DNA of 64,000 bases, taken from the NCBI GenBank assembly GCA_023055355.1, contig JALJCS010000015.1:18341516-18405515 (forward strand), in the 5' to 3' direction. This document shows, in pieces, positions 37,191 to 47,864 of the stretch. How positions within the stretch are numbered: the first letter of the stretch is position 1; each line of letters starts with the position of its first letter. The position numbers were made by a program, and so were the translations under genes. The notes beneath the pieces are model-generated. The model ran no database searches. It saw nothing but the letters and a program-made list of their open reading frames with translations, and was not told the DNA's origin. This stretch comes from Agelaius tricolor (lineage: Eukaryota > Chordata > Aves > Passeriformes > Icteridae).

Positions 37191-37867
37191 GAGAGGTAAA
37201 GTGTCTATTCTCATTCTTTATTTTCCTAATTTAATTTCATTAACTCTACATCAGAGTGAGGAAAAACTATCTCAACAACCATTAGATCTTTTCAAAACAG
37301 CGAGGCTTAAAGCCCAGGAAGTGATTTGTGCACGCTCTTGATTTTCTGACCTGTAAACCATCCTCAGTGCAATCCCCAGAGCTCAGCAGCTCCTTACAGC
37401 CCCAGCCTCTGAGCCCCACATTAAAGGTGCCCGAGTGATTCACTGAGCAGTGCTGCTCCTCGCAGTGCCTGTGCCACTAGAAGGCACTCTCTGCTAGAAA
37501 GTCAGGAAAAGAGAAGATTTTCATTAAATAATTCCGTGTGGACACCTCCAGGAAAAGTGCAGACTCCAGGTTTAATGCTGGAGAAATGCTGGACAGAGTC
37601 TCTGGCTGTGGTTACAGCTGCTTGCCAGCCAAATTATAGAATTGACATTATTTCCCTTTGGAGGGCAGTGCCAAATGTATTTACAGTGTGAGGGACTGAA
37701 TTCCACGAGCTCTGAGCTCTGGAGGAAGGGCCAGTGAGTGGCTCCAGCACTTGCCCAGGATTTGGAGGACAGGCAGGTGACATCTACAATTCCACAGGAA
37801 CCTCTGGCAACCCAGTTCCCTGAGGATGATGCCTCAGGTTTATCTTTTTCTTTTATTTTTCAGATTC
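37191..37867. other. Unique intergenic DNA
   Basis: Nothing recognised. Confidence 0.45.
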
Positions 37868-38457
37868 TGTGCTGCTTTAGTGTGTGGGTCTGGGTTCACA
37901 TCAGGGCATGCTGAGCTCTGGGCACAGAGCAGGGACACAAAACAATTCCTGCTCCAGCTGGGCACCAAGGACAAATGATCCAAATCTCAGCCCAGGAGCA
38001 CAAACCCCGTGGGCTGGAGAGAGAAAAACAAGGATGGGACTGCAGGGGCTAAAGCTGGAATGGGACAATGAACTGCAAGATGCAAATGGAGCAGAACTGA
38101 TCCAAGGGAGAGACCCCGGGAGCGCTCGGGCATTTTGGGACCATTTTGGTTCATCTTGGGTTCATTTTGGGACCATTTTGGTTCATCCTGGGTTCATTTT
38201 GGGACCATTTTGGTTCATCTTGGGTTCATTTTGGGTTCGTTTTGGGACCATTTTGGTTCATCTTGGGTGCATTTTGGGACCATTTGGGTTCATCTTGGGT
38301 TCATTTTGGGACCATTTTGGTTCACCTTGGGTGCAGCCCTGGCTGGGCTCTTGTGCTGCCCAAGGTGGATCCATTGAGGAGATCCTTTTAATAAATCCCT
38401 GCTTTATTCTGTAGCTCTGCCCAGCCTCTGCTCCAGCTCAGCCTTCACCAGGCATCA
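37868..38457 (+). mobile_element. LTR, family E, with expanded 32-bp repeat
   Basis: Matches 59,514-59,893 in reverse: TGTGCTGCTTTAGTGTGTGG, CACATCAGGGCATGCTGAGC, CAAGGACAAATGATCCAAAT and GCAAGATGCAAATGGAGCA at the 5' side, and GGTGGATCCATTGAGG, AATAAATCCCTGCTTTATTC and CCTTCACCAGGCATCA at the 3' side. Between them (38,133-38,333) lies a 32-bp minisatellite absent as an array from the sister copy. Confidence 0.87.
38133..38333. repeat. 32-bp minisatellite inside LTR
   Basis: About six units of CATTTTGGGACCATTTTGG plus TTCATCTTGGGTT. Confidence 0.93.
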
Positions 38458-38609
38458 AGGAAGGGAACCAAGGGCACTTTCCTGGGGGTGTTAAGAGAGT
38501 CAGTTTAAAGGAGGACAGGAAACATCAGCTGGCACAAAGGCTCCCTGCCAAAACCAGAGTGGCAGGATGGAGCCCAACAATTCCTCTGTCCCACAGCAGG
38601 CAGTGATGT

Positions 38610-39020
38610 GGGGGGGATAGAATGTAAGAAAATAAAGGTAGTTTAGAAATTAATCTTACCCCTAAGGAGTTGCAGCTGGGCCAATTATCAAAGATTAGGG
38701 ACAGGCCTGACTTTAACAGGCCACAGGTGTACCCAATGAGAAGAAGAGTGCAATAAAAGAGTGGGTGGCTGGGTGAGAAGGGAACTGGAGTCAGTGGCTG
38801 CTTTGTGAAGGAGTCAGTGCTCTGAGAACTGCCCAGGAGAAACACCAAGAAAAGCCAAAAGCATGAAACTTTTGTGATAAGGAGACAACAGCATGGAACC
38901 CCTGCAATGAGGTGAGAGCACAGTGACACCTGCCTGGCCCTGAGGGAGCTGGGCTCATCCTGTGGGAAGGGAGGCTCCCAAGCTGGCTCCTGCCTGGGGT
39001 GAGTGTCACAGGTCACTGTG
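38610..39020 (+). mobile_element. LTR-like interspersed repeat
   Basis: GATAGAATGTAAGAAAATAA, CAATTATCAAAGATTAGGG, CAGGCCACAGGTGTACCC and GCAATAAAAGAGTGGGTGGC. I associate this with songbird LTR sequence. Only one copy is in the window, so edges are approximate. Confidence 0.5.
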
Positions 39021-39490
39021 TCACTGGCTCTCTCCAGCCTCATTTAGTGCCTGCACCAGATGCTGCTGGCTGAAAGCTGCAGTCTTATTTACTGTACGTT
39101 GTCTTTAGGGCAGAGATTAAATGAAAAATCCTCTTAAGGATATCACAGCTCTGGATCATTTATCAGTAGGCAGAAGTGTTTAAAATATGCTTTTATTAGA
39201 ATGCTGTTCCTCTGTGCAGAGTAACATTCCTGCTATAAAGACAGGAATTAGGAAACCAGAAGAGATGAAACAGCAATGTCAAATTTATTTGTGTTGCCCA
39301 GGTAAAAATACACAGGCCACACAGCTCCTGTGATATTTAACTTATTTCTCAGGTCTTAATTCAAACCCAGCCCTGCTGTTAAAGATTGCCTGCACAGTCT
39401 GTGGCTGAAGACTTGCATTAGGTCACTCCTAATTTCTGTCACAGAAAAACACTGATTCTGTTTGCTGCTCCTCATGCAGATCTTTGAAAG
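39021..39490. other. Unique intergenic DNA
   Basis: Nothing recognised. Confidence 0.45.
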
Positions 39491-39495
39491 GGCCT

Positions 39496-40175
39496 TGTCT
39501 TAGGTTGGAAATGCACGATGTGGCCAGGGCTGTGTGTTCTACTGCCATCTGTCAGAGCTGGGGCTGTTATCTCTGCTCATTGGGCAGTTTTTCTTTATCT
39601 CTCCCACACCAATCCTCCCTCCAGGAGATCTCTGCTGTCCATGGGCCATTAATTATTAATTACCTTCTGTCCATGGCCAGTGAGTGTCCCTGCATGGCTG
39701 ATCCAATTCCATCTTCCATTGGGAGATGCTCCGCCCAGGGGAGGAGCCAAGCATTCCTACCTGGGTACAATCTGAGGTTTGGGACAGCACAGCAGCCTTT
39801 GCCCAGTGCATTGCCAGAGGAGCAGCTGCCTCTTCCACAGGACCTTCAGAGGAAAACTCCCCCCTTGTGCAGGATCCCTGCTCCAGCAGAGCCACAGCTG
39901 GCACTGCAGGAGGGCTGAGCCCCATGGGATGGGGCTGTGCCACCTCCCTGACACACAGAGGGGACAGGGCCTGCTCTGACTCTGCCAGGGTTGTTTTGTA
40001 TTACTGCATTTTTAATTTTTCCTAATAAAGAACTGTTATTCCTGCTCCCATATCTTTGCCTGAGAGCCCCTTAATTTCAAAATCATAACAATTTGGAGGG
40101 AGAGGTTTGCATTTTCCATTTCAGGGGAGGCTCCTGCCTTATTTAGCAGACACCTGTCTGTCCAAACCAAGACAA
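39496..40175 (+). mobile_element. LTR-like element with poly(A) signal and adjoining sequence
   Basis: Starts TGTCTTAGGTTGG. It contains TTTTCCTAATAAAGAACTGT (poly(A) signal) and a TTCAAAATCATAACA end at 40,090, followed by ATTTGGAGGGAGAGG, which may be leader sequence of the element. The 144-codon ORF within it is not a recognised protein. Confidence 0.6.
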
Positions 40176-41704
40176 GCAACTACAGCTGAAGTGGGGCTCT
40201 GAAGGCTCACAGGGGAAGAGAAGCAGGGCTGGGAGAGGATGGCAATGCAAACCCAGAGTAGGTGCAGGGAAAAGCAGCTAAAATCAGTCAAGTGTTACAT
40301 TTATGAGGGAAAAATATCCCAACTGAACAATGACCGGAATCTTTCCAGTGACTGGAAAAATACAGCTGCTTCTTAAAGCTGAAATGATTTTCCTAGAATT
40401 TATTCTGCCAGGATAAACTTGAGGAAAGCAGGGTTACTGCTGCTGTACAGGGTGAGGGCAAATTCAGCAATGGCCATGGAGGAACACAGCCAGATGAGAA
40501 CTTATAACATTATACATCATATATATATATATATATATATGAGAATGTACATGTATAAACATCATACAAAATTATTATCCACTTGAATATGCTTCCCTAT
40601 ATTCTAATTAATAATTAATTAGAATTAATTGTAATTTATTACTATTACTATTTCTAATTAATATTTTTCCTGTATTCTGATTAGCTGCTAAAGCCAGATC
40701 TGACAGGGCACGAATCATCGCCTTTTTATTATACAGAGCACACCTGGATTTTTAGACTTTCCTGTGAGCAGCAGCTGTGCTAAGTCTTTTTATAACTCAC
40801 AACTAAATATAATCTCCCATCTAATGATATATTTATGCTAGATTATGCTGTAACACACACGAGCTGGCTATTTGTTACCACATAACCGTTTATTAGATTT
40901 TTTTTTTGAAATGACATTACAAAGGACCTAAGGCTGGTATTACAAGTATATATTGATACATTTCTCATGTTCACAAAATTCCCCTGTTATTATGAGCTTT
41001 TATTACAGTGAGTTTGGAAAAATGACCTGTCATATTGCCTTCACAGCACTCAAGTGCTAATTTGGTGGCATTTAAGGAGCAGCTCAAGTGTGGTGCAACT
41101 GCTGCCTGCCACTAGTGCTTGCTGAAATCTGCATTTGAAGCTGGAGGAGCATTGCAATGATTGTCAGGAATGGCTGACATTGGTCATTTTTCTTCACAAG
41201 TGACACAGTTCAGACTCTCCCAAACACACCTTCCATGGCCAAAATGTAATAAATACACACTCCAGGCCCAAAGATGTGGGCATGATTAGAAAAGCAAACA
41301 AAAACAATCAAATATTCTGAAGTTGCTATTCCGAGAGAAGCAAGGCTTTAAAAATCTACCTGGATTCTCTCATTTTTTGTTCATGTATCATTGCTTTGCT
41401 AGCAAACTCCAACAGGGCAGTGATTCCCACTGAAAACCCCACACAGACATTGCCACAACCCCTGTCCATCAATCCCAACCCCTTCAAGCCAGTTATGGAT
41501 CAAAGGTAATGGCAGAGGACATGTTAGAAACCTTCAGTCCCACGGTGAGGTTGCTCTGTGAGCAGCTCCTTGCCTGCCCAGGTGTCACAGCTGGGGTGGC
41601 AGTGGCTGCTCAGGTGTCTCTCATGGCCCATCTGCATCCCCTTGATGCTCCAGGAACACCAGCAGTAGGGGAGATGGTTTTGGTGTTCAGTGCCTCTCGT
41701 TTCC
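40176..41704. other. Unique AT-rich intergenic DNA
   Basis: Includes a short (AT)n at 40,519-40,540. No gene was recognised. Confidence 0.5.
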
Positions 41705-43063
41705 TTTATTACATGGATGAAAGACAACACAATCCTCAACTAGTGAGTGCCTGATGCTCAGAGCTACAATTAATGCAATGAATTAAGTTTCAATCTTGTG
41801 CTTCACAAACTCACAAGGCAAGGTTCCCATTTGGAGGGAGTCACTAAATGCTGAGCTATCAAACATGAAACATCTACAAAAGTACAGGAAAGAGAAAAAA
41901 GTGACTCCACAAAAAAATACACCCAGGAGTTGAGATCCATAAGATCTGTGTTTTAATAACACAACCAAGTGATCCTCGTTACAAGAATTCAAAAAGTGAA
42001 ATTACAGTACACAAAATCAAAATAGAAACTACCCTACCCCAACTATACAATGTACATTAGGAATGCAAGCTCTGTAACAATATAAAAATGCTTTCACACA
42101 CTGGAGTTGCAAAAAGCCATTTTTTAATTCCAAGGATTTGTAGAAAAAAAAGAAAAAATAATCTTCCATGACTTGAGTTGTTGGCAACCTGTTGGGGAAA
42201 AATAGTAAGAAAAGAGATTACTGGGAATTAAGAGAATGATGCTCAGCAGAGATTTTCATTTGTGGGGCTCAGACTAATGGAAATGACACTGAGGGCAACA
42301 AAGCCAGTAATAATTTGTGTTTCTAACAAGGTAACACAAAAATAGACACCTTAACAAGCAAGAACATATCTGTTCCAAACACAGGCCCACTGTAATACAG
42401 GGGCAAGAGGGCAATCAGAAAGAATAAGAAGAATATATAATATAATAGAATATATAATACAATAGAGATTTACTGGCAGGTGAATTGCATTCCTCCAGGG
42501 AGCACTGCCCAGGGACATGGATTGCCTCATGCCTGGGTGCCCTCCCACACAGCCAGCACCTGCAGCTTGGCAGCTGGGAGAGAGTCACTGCTCCCTGCAA
42601 GCTCCCAGATGGCACTCAGGAGGAATTTGCAGCTGAGGGACTCCTCAGCAGCCCCCGGGGCTCCACCTGGGCAGTTGCTCCAAAGCCTGAGTGCCTTTTC
42701 CATGGGGAAATCCCTGCTGGTGTCCACCCTGAGCCTGCCCTGGCCCAGCCTGGGGCTGTTCCCTCTCCTCCTGTTGTTCCCTGGGAGCAGATCCCTAACC
42801 CCCCCAGCTGTCCCCTCCTGGCAGGAGTTGTGCAGAGCCACAAGGGCCCCCCTGAGCCTCCTTTTCTGCAGGCTGAGCCCCCTCAGCAGCTCCTGGTGCT
42901 CCAATCCCCTCCCTGGCCATGCTCTCTTTCTCTTTATCCCTCTCTCTGTCTCTCTCCAGCACAATCACCCAGAGCAGCCCCCAAACCAAGGAGCAGCTCC
43001 CTCTGTGTGTCCCAGCCAGCAATTCCAAAGGCCCAGGGGTCTGCTCCAAAGCCAGGATTTACT
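41705..43063 (-). other. HSBP1: Probable HSBP1 3' UTR region with candidate poly(A) signals
   Basis: Downstream of the stop there is unique sequence, a CR1 fragment at about 42.48-42.93 kb, then AT-rich unique DNA. On the gene strand an ATTAAA lies at 41957-41952 (about 1.1 kb past the stop) and an AATAAA at 41710-41705 (about 1.35 kb past it). Which signal is used, or whether cleavage is nearer the stop, cannot be decided here. Confidence 0.3.
42480..42925 (-). mobile_element. CR1 LINE fragment (antisense on + strand)
   Basis: Read on the minus strand this has the typical avian CR1 3'-region wording: GGGGCTCAGCCTGCAGAAAA, GTGGCTCTGCACAACTCCTG, ACAGGAGGAGAGGGAACAGC and GGATTTCCCCATGG. It is truncated at both ends and lies just downstream of the HSBP1 stop codon, possibly inside the 3' UTR. 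Overlapping ORFs on both strands come from the GC-rich repeat and are not genes. Confidence 0.75.
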
Positions 43064-43182
43064 TTAGCCCTTGTTGGAAGCCGGGGTCTTGTTCTCCCCC
43101 TCGAGCTCCTCCACGCCCGCCTGCATCATGAGGTCGGCGATGTTGCGCTCCAGGTCATCGATGCGGCAGCTCATGTCATCGA
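43064..43182 (-). other. HSBP1: HSBP1 coding exon 3 with stop codon
   Basis: The exon starts TCGATGAC after GGGCAG and completes the split Ile codon (A+TC). It then reads [19 protein letters not shown], continues to PASNKG, and stops at TAA (43066-43064). The open frame continues upstream of the acceptor to an ATG at 43294, but that part is intronic and does not resemble the family. Confidence 0.96.
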
Positions 43183-44910
43183 CTGCCCGGGGGTCAAGGG
43201 ACAACAGGGACAGCTCAGGGACAGGGACAGCAGCCTCAGCAGGCACCTCAGAGCCCCCCCCAGCCCAGTCCTGGGCACTGTCAGAGTCGGGCACAGCCGT
43301 GCCAGGCTCTCAGCACACTCACCGGGGCAATTCCTGATTCCCAAAATCCCATCTCAGCCTGCTCTCCTCAATCTGAGCCCACTCCCCTCCTCCTGTCACT
43401 CCAGGCTCCTATAAACAGTCCCATTTCACCTTTCCCTTCAGGCCACAATTAAACCACCCTGAAGTTTCACGTTTTTAGGTGAACAATCCCAGCTGTGCCA
43501 GCCTTTCCTCCAGCAGAGCTGCTCCATCCTCTGCTCACCCTGGAGCCTCCTCTGGTCCCTCCTTTCCCAGCCCCAAATGATAACATTCCCCTACAAGTGT
43601 TTAAAACTCCCTTGGTTTCATTGTTTTTATCCTTACAGCTTTGAGCAAACACTTATGGCCGCTTCAAATTTCTCTTACAAACCCCACTGGCCAACCAGAT
43701 TTGGTGACACTTGTAATGCTGCCCCCATCTGAGTTTAGAAAAGGATATTTCTTCCAATTATTTGGTCAGACATGGTTTGAAACTTGTCCTGCATTTGCTG
43801 GAGCAATGTCTGCACCTAATAGAAAGGGATAAAAAAGAAATGGTTTGTTTCCTTCAGAGGCTTCAGGTTACCCGATCTCATGTAACAACTACATTGATCT
43901 TTCACTGCTAAACTCAAACCCCTGCAGTACAGTTATACCTAGAAGTAAAAGTGCTACTTAAATACATGTATAACGAGGTGTTACAGGAAACATTTGTAAG
44001 ATCTAGAACCCGGCCGCCTCCCCAACCAGGACCAAAGTCAGGACAGCACCTCCATGGCCCCGTTAACGTCCATGGCCCCAGTAATGTCCGTGGCCCTGTT
44101 AACATCCATGGCCCTGGTAATTGCCGTGGCCCTGTTAATGTCCATGGCCCTGGTAATCGCCGTGGCCCTGTTATCGTCCATGGCCCTGGTAATCGCCGTG
44201 GCCCTGTTAATGTCCATGGCCCTGGTAATCGCCGTGGCCCTGTTAATGTCCATGGCCCTGGTAATCGCCGTGGCCCTGTTATCGTCCATGGCCCTGGTAA
44301 TCGCCGTGGCCCTGTTATCGTCCATGGCCCTGGTAATCGCCGTGGCCCTGTTAATGTCCATGGCCCTAGTAATCTGCGTGGCCCTGTTAATGTCCATGGC
44401 CCTGGTAATGTCCATGGCCCTGGTAATGTCCGTGGCCCTGGTAATGTCCGTGGCCCTGGTAATGTCCATGGCCCTGGTAATGTCCGTGGCCCTGTGACAG
44501 TCCGTGGCCCTGTTAATCTCCATGGCCCTGTGAACGTCCGTGGCCCTATGAACGTCCATGGCCCTGGTAATGTCCGTGGCCCTGTGAACGTCCGTGGCCC
44601 TGTTAACGTCCATGGCCCTGTTAACCTCCGTGGCCCTGTTAATGTCCGTGGCCCTGTGAACGTCCGTGGCCCCGTTAATCTCCATGGCCCTGTTAACCAC
44701 AGGGGGATTCTGTGGCGTCACAGACCGGGTTGTGACGAGGGCCCCTTCTCCTTCCACCCCCTGCCACGCCCAGCGACACCTCCCGCGGAGCAGCTGCTCC
44801 CAGCCCCATCCAGAAGCGGGTTCTCCCTCCTTCCCCGGCTCTCCGCAGCCCGGCCCGGGCCTCACCACGGCCGTCAGGTCCTGGACGCTCTTGGGGTCGG
44901 TCTCGGCCAT
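43064..44910 (-). CDS. HSBP1: Heat shock factor binding protein 1, three coding exons
   Basis: HSBP1 is a small nuclear and cytosolic coiled-coil protein that forms trimers, binds the trimerisation region of HSF1 and damps the heat-shock response. Joining 44910-44866, 43815-43749 and 43182-43064 gives 76 residues, the same length as the human protein. The order is an N-terminal [15 protein letters not shown] (exon 1), a heptad-rich segment from [12 protein letters not shown] to DQIIGR (exon 2), and [19 protein letters not shown] onwards, ending [12 protein letters not shown] (exon 3). Hydrophobic heptads run through the centre, as expected of the family. Compared with the human sequence as I recall it, there are conservative changes such as DDMSS to DDMSC and LEKN to LERN. 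No frameshift or internal stop is seen, and both introns have plausible splice signals, so this is the intact gene and not a processed copy. No neighbouring gene is visible. Confidence 0.97.
43183..43748 (-). other. HSBP1: HSBP1 intron 2, candidate U12-type (AT-AG) intron
   Basis: The 566-bp intron begins ATATCCTTTT, matching the minor-spliceosome 5' splice-site consensus. It ends CCCTTGACCCCCGGGCAG. TCCCTTGAC at 43201-43193 resembles the U12 branch site TTCCTTRAC, and its branch A (43194) is 11 nt from the last intron base. There is no long polypyrimidine tract. Splicing here gives exactly GR-IDD of the HSBP1 family. The motif match is seen directly; use of the minor spliceosome is inferred. 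Confidence 0.85.
43749..43815 (-). other. HSBP1: HSBP1 coding exon 2 (67 nt)
   Basis: The acceptor is a pyrimidine-rich tract ending TTTCTATTAG directly before GTGCAGACATTG. The exon reads [22 protein letters not shown] plus the first base of an Ile codon. It is followed at once by ATATCCTTTT. There is no GT donor near this point, and the family sequence requires the exon to end here. Confidence 0.95.
44049..44697. repeat. 18-bp minisatellite in HSBP1 intron 1
   Basis: About 36 tandem copies of an 18-bp unit of the form CCRTGGCCCTGKTAATSK. Two variants often alternate, one with CCATGGCCCTGGTAATCG and one with CCGTGGCCCTGTTAATGT, giving a 36-bp higher-order period in the middle of the array. 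Because 18 is a multiple of three, frames stay open on both strands. The array fills about 60% of intron 1, and its right edge is about 170 bp from the exon 1 donor. Confidence 0.95.
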
Positions 44911-45010
44911 GGTGGCTCCGGCGGCGGCTCCACTTCCGGGCCGCGCCCCGCCGCTTCCGCCAGCTCTCGCGAGAGCGCCCGCCCCGCGGCATTGTGGGAA
45001 ATGTAGTCCT
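44700..45010 (-). promoter_or_regulatory. HSBP1: HSBP1 CpG-island promoter
   Basis: GC- and CpG-rich DNA surrounds exon 1, in contrast to AT-rich flanks. Upstream of the ATG are an ETS site (CACTTCCGGG, 44931-44940, CCGGAAGTG on the gene strand), the palindrome TCTCGCGAGA (44965-44974), and a ZNF143/Staf-type site (44989-45007, reading ACTACATTTCCCACAATGC on the gene strand). These three motifs are typical of broadly expressed TATA-less promoters. The exact transcription start cannot be read from sequence. Confidence 0.8.
44866..44910 (-). other. HSBP1: HSBP1 coding exon 1 (15 codons)
   Basis: The ATG is at 44910-44908 and the codons read [15 protein letters not shown]. The exon ends GTG, followed by a GTGAGG donor starting at 44865, a normal U2-type site. 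The start is fixed by the family N-terminus and by its position inside the CpG island. Intron 1 runs from 44865 to 43816 (1,050 bp). Confidence 0.95.
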
Positions 45011-46290
45011 GAGGCCAGCCCCGGCAGTCCACGGACCGGCCCAACAATTAAAGATTTTCGCTATTTCTACATTTCGGCTGAAAATTGTGCTGTTGTCTTA
45101 TTAATTATCCTTCTGTCTTCTATTGGTTACTGCTGTATGAGCGTGGTGTTAAATCATTCTATGTAAAGAGCTTCTCTGCTCTAAGGATTATACATTTTTG
45201 TTTGAATGACTGCTGTTGTCTCTGTTTAACATGCACAATTTGGTTCCTGAAGTCCTCATTTCTTTACACGAAGAAAAATTAGTTATTTATTTTAATAAAT
45301 AATACATTCTTAAATTTATTATTTATTAATAAAATTTTTATGATTTAAAAATTATTATTTATTTTAAATAATAATTTATTAATTATTAATTTTATTACTT
45401 TTTGTTTTGTTTTTTATTACTTTTTGTTTTGTTTTACTTCTTTTATTACTTTTGTTTTATTACTTTTGGGGTTTTTTCCTTTTTTTTTTATGCACAGTAT
45501 TAAAATGTTCCTTTCTTTTACTTCTTGCTTTTTTCTGGATGAGCAGTTAAGTTAAGCTTAGGTAGGTCTAATCTCTTGAATGCTAACAATCTACCCAGAA
45601 TTAGATGAAAATTTAAAGGATGACATTTCATTAATATCTCTTCTAGAATCCATTGGCATTTCTGCTGCTTTGCCTAGACAAAGCTGGATGATTTGATTAT
45701 AAATAGTTCATGTGTGGAGGAGAATGGGTAATTATTCTCAGTGCCTGCTCCATTAAGATTTTTTTCCCTCTGTTATTGAGTTAAAAGAAGTTTGGCAAAT
45801 CACCCAGGAATTTCCAGCTACAGATCTCAGACTGAAATGAAGGGCACTTGAAATTTTATTTTCTCCTGGAAATTTGAAATGTGTCCTTCCAGTTCCAACT
45901 CTACAAAAGCAGGAGCAAGGCACCAATTGGAGATGGACAGAGGAGAAATCTGCAAAACAAATGGGCAGTGTGGAAGCCAGCAAGGAAAGGTGTCCAGGAA
46001 AAGGGACAATGACAGCTGTGTCACCCTGCTCTTCTAAAGCCCTTCTCAGCCTGCTGATGTTTACATATCTGTAATGAAGTTTCTCACACACTGTTCATGC
46101 AAATAATGATGGTTTTGCATTCCTTTCTGGAGGAGGAGAGAATTAATGAACTGTTGGTTTGACCAGTGTGGTTGGAGAAGTAGCAATTTCATCCTCCAGT
46201 CCGTGGTCACTTTTGGAATTCTATAAACATCCAAATCAAGAAATAAATGAGCTCTTTTTTGCCTTAAACATCTCAGTGAGTGTCGTTCAT
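45011..46290. other. AT-rich DNA upstream of HSBP1
   Basis: A low-complexity TTATTA/TTTTG-rich tract spans about 45,285-45,490. No coding sequence was recognised. Confidence 0.5.
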
Positions 46291-46305
46291 TTCATGGGGT
46301 ATTGT

Positions 46306-46950
46306 TGTATTTTCAATGATGTGAATAATGTGAATAATTGAGCCAGCTCAGCCAAATGTGAGGGGACAAAAACCTCCCAGGGCAAGGGAAGGAGGGTCAC
46401 AGGCTGTGCTTCTGCCCTGCCATGGGCTACTCTTAATGCAGCTTGCACTCAGATAAACTCTGAAATCAGGTTCCTGAGAACATCCTGGCTGTGAACAGAA
46501 AAAATGAGCAGATGAGATTTACTTAATTTTTTAATTGGCATTTCTTATAATCCCAAATGTCCACAGTGTTCAGTATTGTAATTTCTGGGGCCAGTGGGAC
46601 TCTTGGTTGGGCCCATTTGGGTGGTGTTTTCAATAATGTGAATAATGTGAATAATTGGGGCAGCACAGCCAAATGGGAGGGGACAAAAACCTCACATAGA
46701 AAGAGAAGGAAGGGTCACAGGTTGTGCTGTGCCATGGACTACTTTTAATGCAGTTTGCACTCAGATAAACTCTGAAATCAGGTTCCTGAGAACATCCTGG
46801 CTGTGAACAGCCTGGCTCAAAGAATCTCTGGGTAGCAGAAAAAATGAGCAGATGAGACCTACTTAATTTTTTAATTGGCATTTCTTATAATCCCAAATGT
46901 CCACAGTGTTCAGTACTGTAATTTCTGGGGCCAGTGGGACCCTTTTTTGG
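46306..46950 (+). repeat. ~340-bp tandem duplication
   Basis: TTTTCAATRATGTGAATAATG occurs at about 46,310 and 46,626, and AAAATGAGCAGATGAGA at about 46,500 and 46,841. The shared blocks include GCACTCAGATAAACTCTGAA and CCCAAATGTCCACAGTGTTC. Just under two full copies are present. Confidence 0.93.
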
Positions 46951-47600
46951 GCTGTGGATCAGGCAAGTGCTGCTGGTTTGGCTGGATCTGGAAAGGAGAA
47001 GGAAAAGGGGTTTTTTTATCCTTTAAACCAAAGCCAATGGCAGCTTTTCTGCAGGAAATCACTGCTCCCACAGGGAGGAACTCTTGGGACATTCCTCCCC
47101 CAGAAACTCCTTTGCTCTCAGAGGACGACAGAGCTGCTTCATCTCACAAAACTTCTCAAGTTTAACTTTTCTGCCTTCATTTATTCAGAGTGGGGAGCCC
47201 TGGAAATCCCTGGGGTTCCCATCTCTGGGCAGGATCCCCTGGCACTGAGGAGCTGCCCAGGTGGCTCCTAAAGCTGCTTTTTGCTCCTGTCAGAGTGCCC
47301 AAACTGGCACAGTTCTGCTGCTTTGTCAAACTGCCTGGAGCACCAGTTCAGTGCCTGCTGCAAAGTCACATCAGAGTGTTGAAAAAAATCCCATTTTTCT
47401 GTTCTGAACAGTTTAGGAGAGCTCAGTGGTGCTGGGGCAACACAAAAGCAATTTTTGCAGGGTACCTGCAGCATGCCAGAGCCAGGATAATCCATCAGGG
47501 TGTTGCCAGCACTATTGATGGGGTCTGGGATGGAGTTTGACTGCAAAGATGAAGAGGAAATTAAGTATAACAGAGTGATAATGGAATGATCAATGCTGCT
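46951..47600. other. Unique intergenic DNA
   Basis: No recognisable gene. A 257-codon minus-strand ORF (48,041-47,268) overlaps the next two repeats and is discussed under rejected items. Confidence 0.4.
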
Positions 47601-47616
47601 CGCTGCAGACTTGGTG

Positions 47617-47684
47617 TGTGCACTGAAAAGGAAGAGTTGTGCACTGAAAAGGGAGAGTTGTGCACTGAAAAGGGAGATTTTCTG
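47617..47684. repeat. 22-bp repeat, three copies
   Basis: Units of TGTGCACTGAAAAGGGAGAG with small changes. Confidence 0.93.
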
Positions 47685-47864
47685 TCCATTGTGGAGTGAG
47701 GGGATGAGCCTGGTCTGAAATGCAAAGCCATTAGTGGGGCAGGGTGAACCCTGGGGCTTTGCTGACAGGGCAGGGAAATAAAGAAGGATGGGGTGATGTC
47801 CCAGACTGCCTCTTTCAAGAGAGCAGAAATAGTTCTGGGGTTTGTCAGGAAATTCCCTTTCCTC

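Noticed and set aside
43183..43294. Upstream extension of the exon 3 ORF to an ATG at 43,294
   Set aside because: The residues before IDDMSC do not match HSBP1, and the acceptor AG plus branch motif lie exactly at 43,183-43,201.
42485..43414. 309-codon plus-strand ORF over HSBP1 exon 3
   Set aside because: It is antisense to a clear HSBP1 exon and to a CR1 fragment. The GC-rich sequence leaves frames open by chance.
43951..45006. 351-codon plus-strand ORF ([11 protein letters not shown] repeats)
   Set aside because: Produced by the 18-bp minisatellite and the CpG island on the strand opposite HSBP1. All frames of the array are open.
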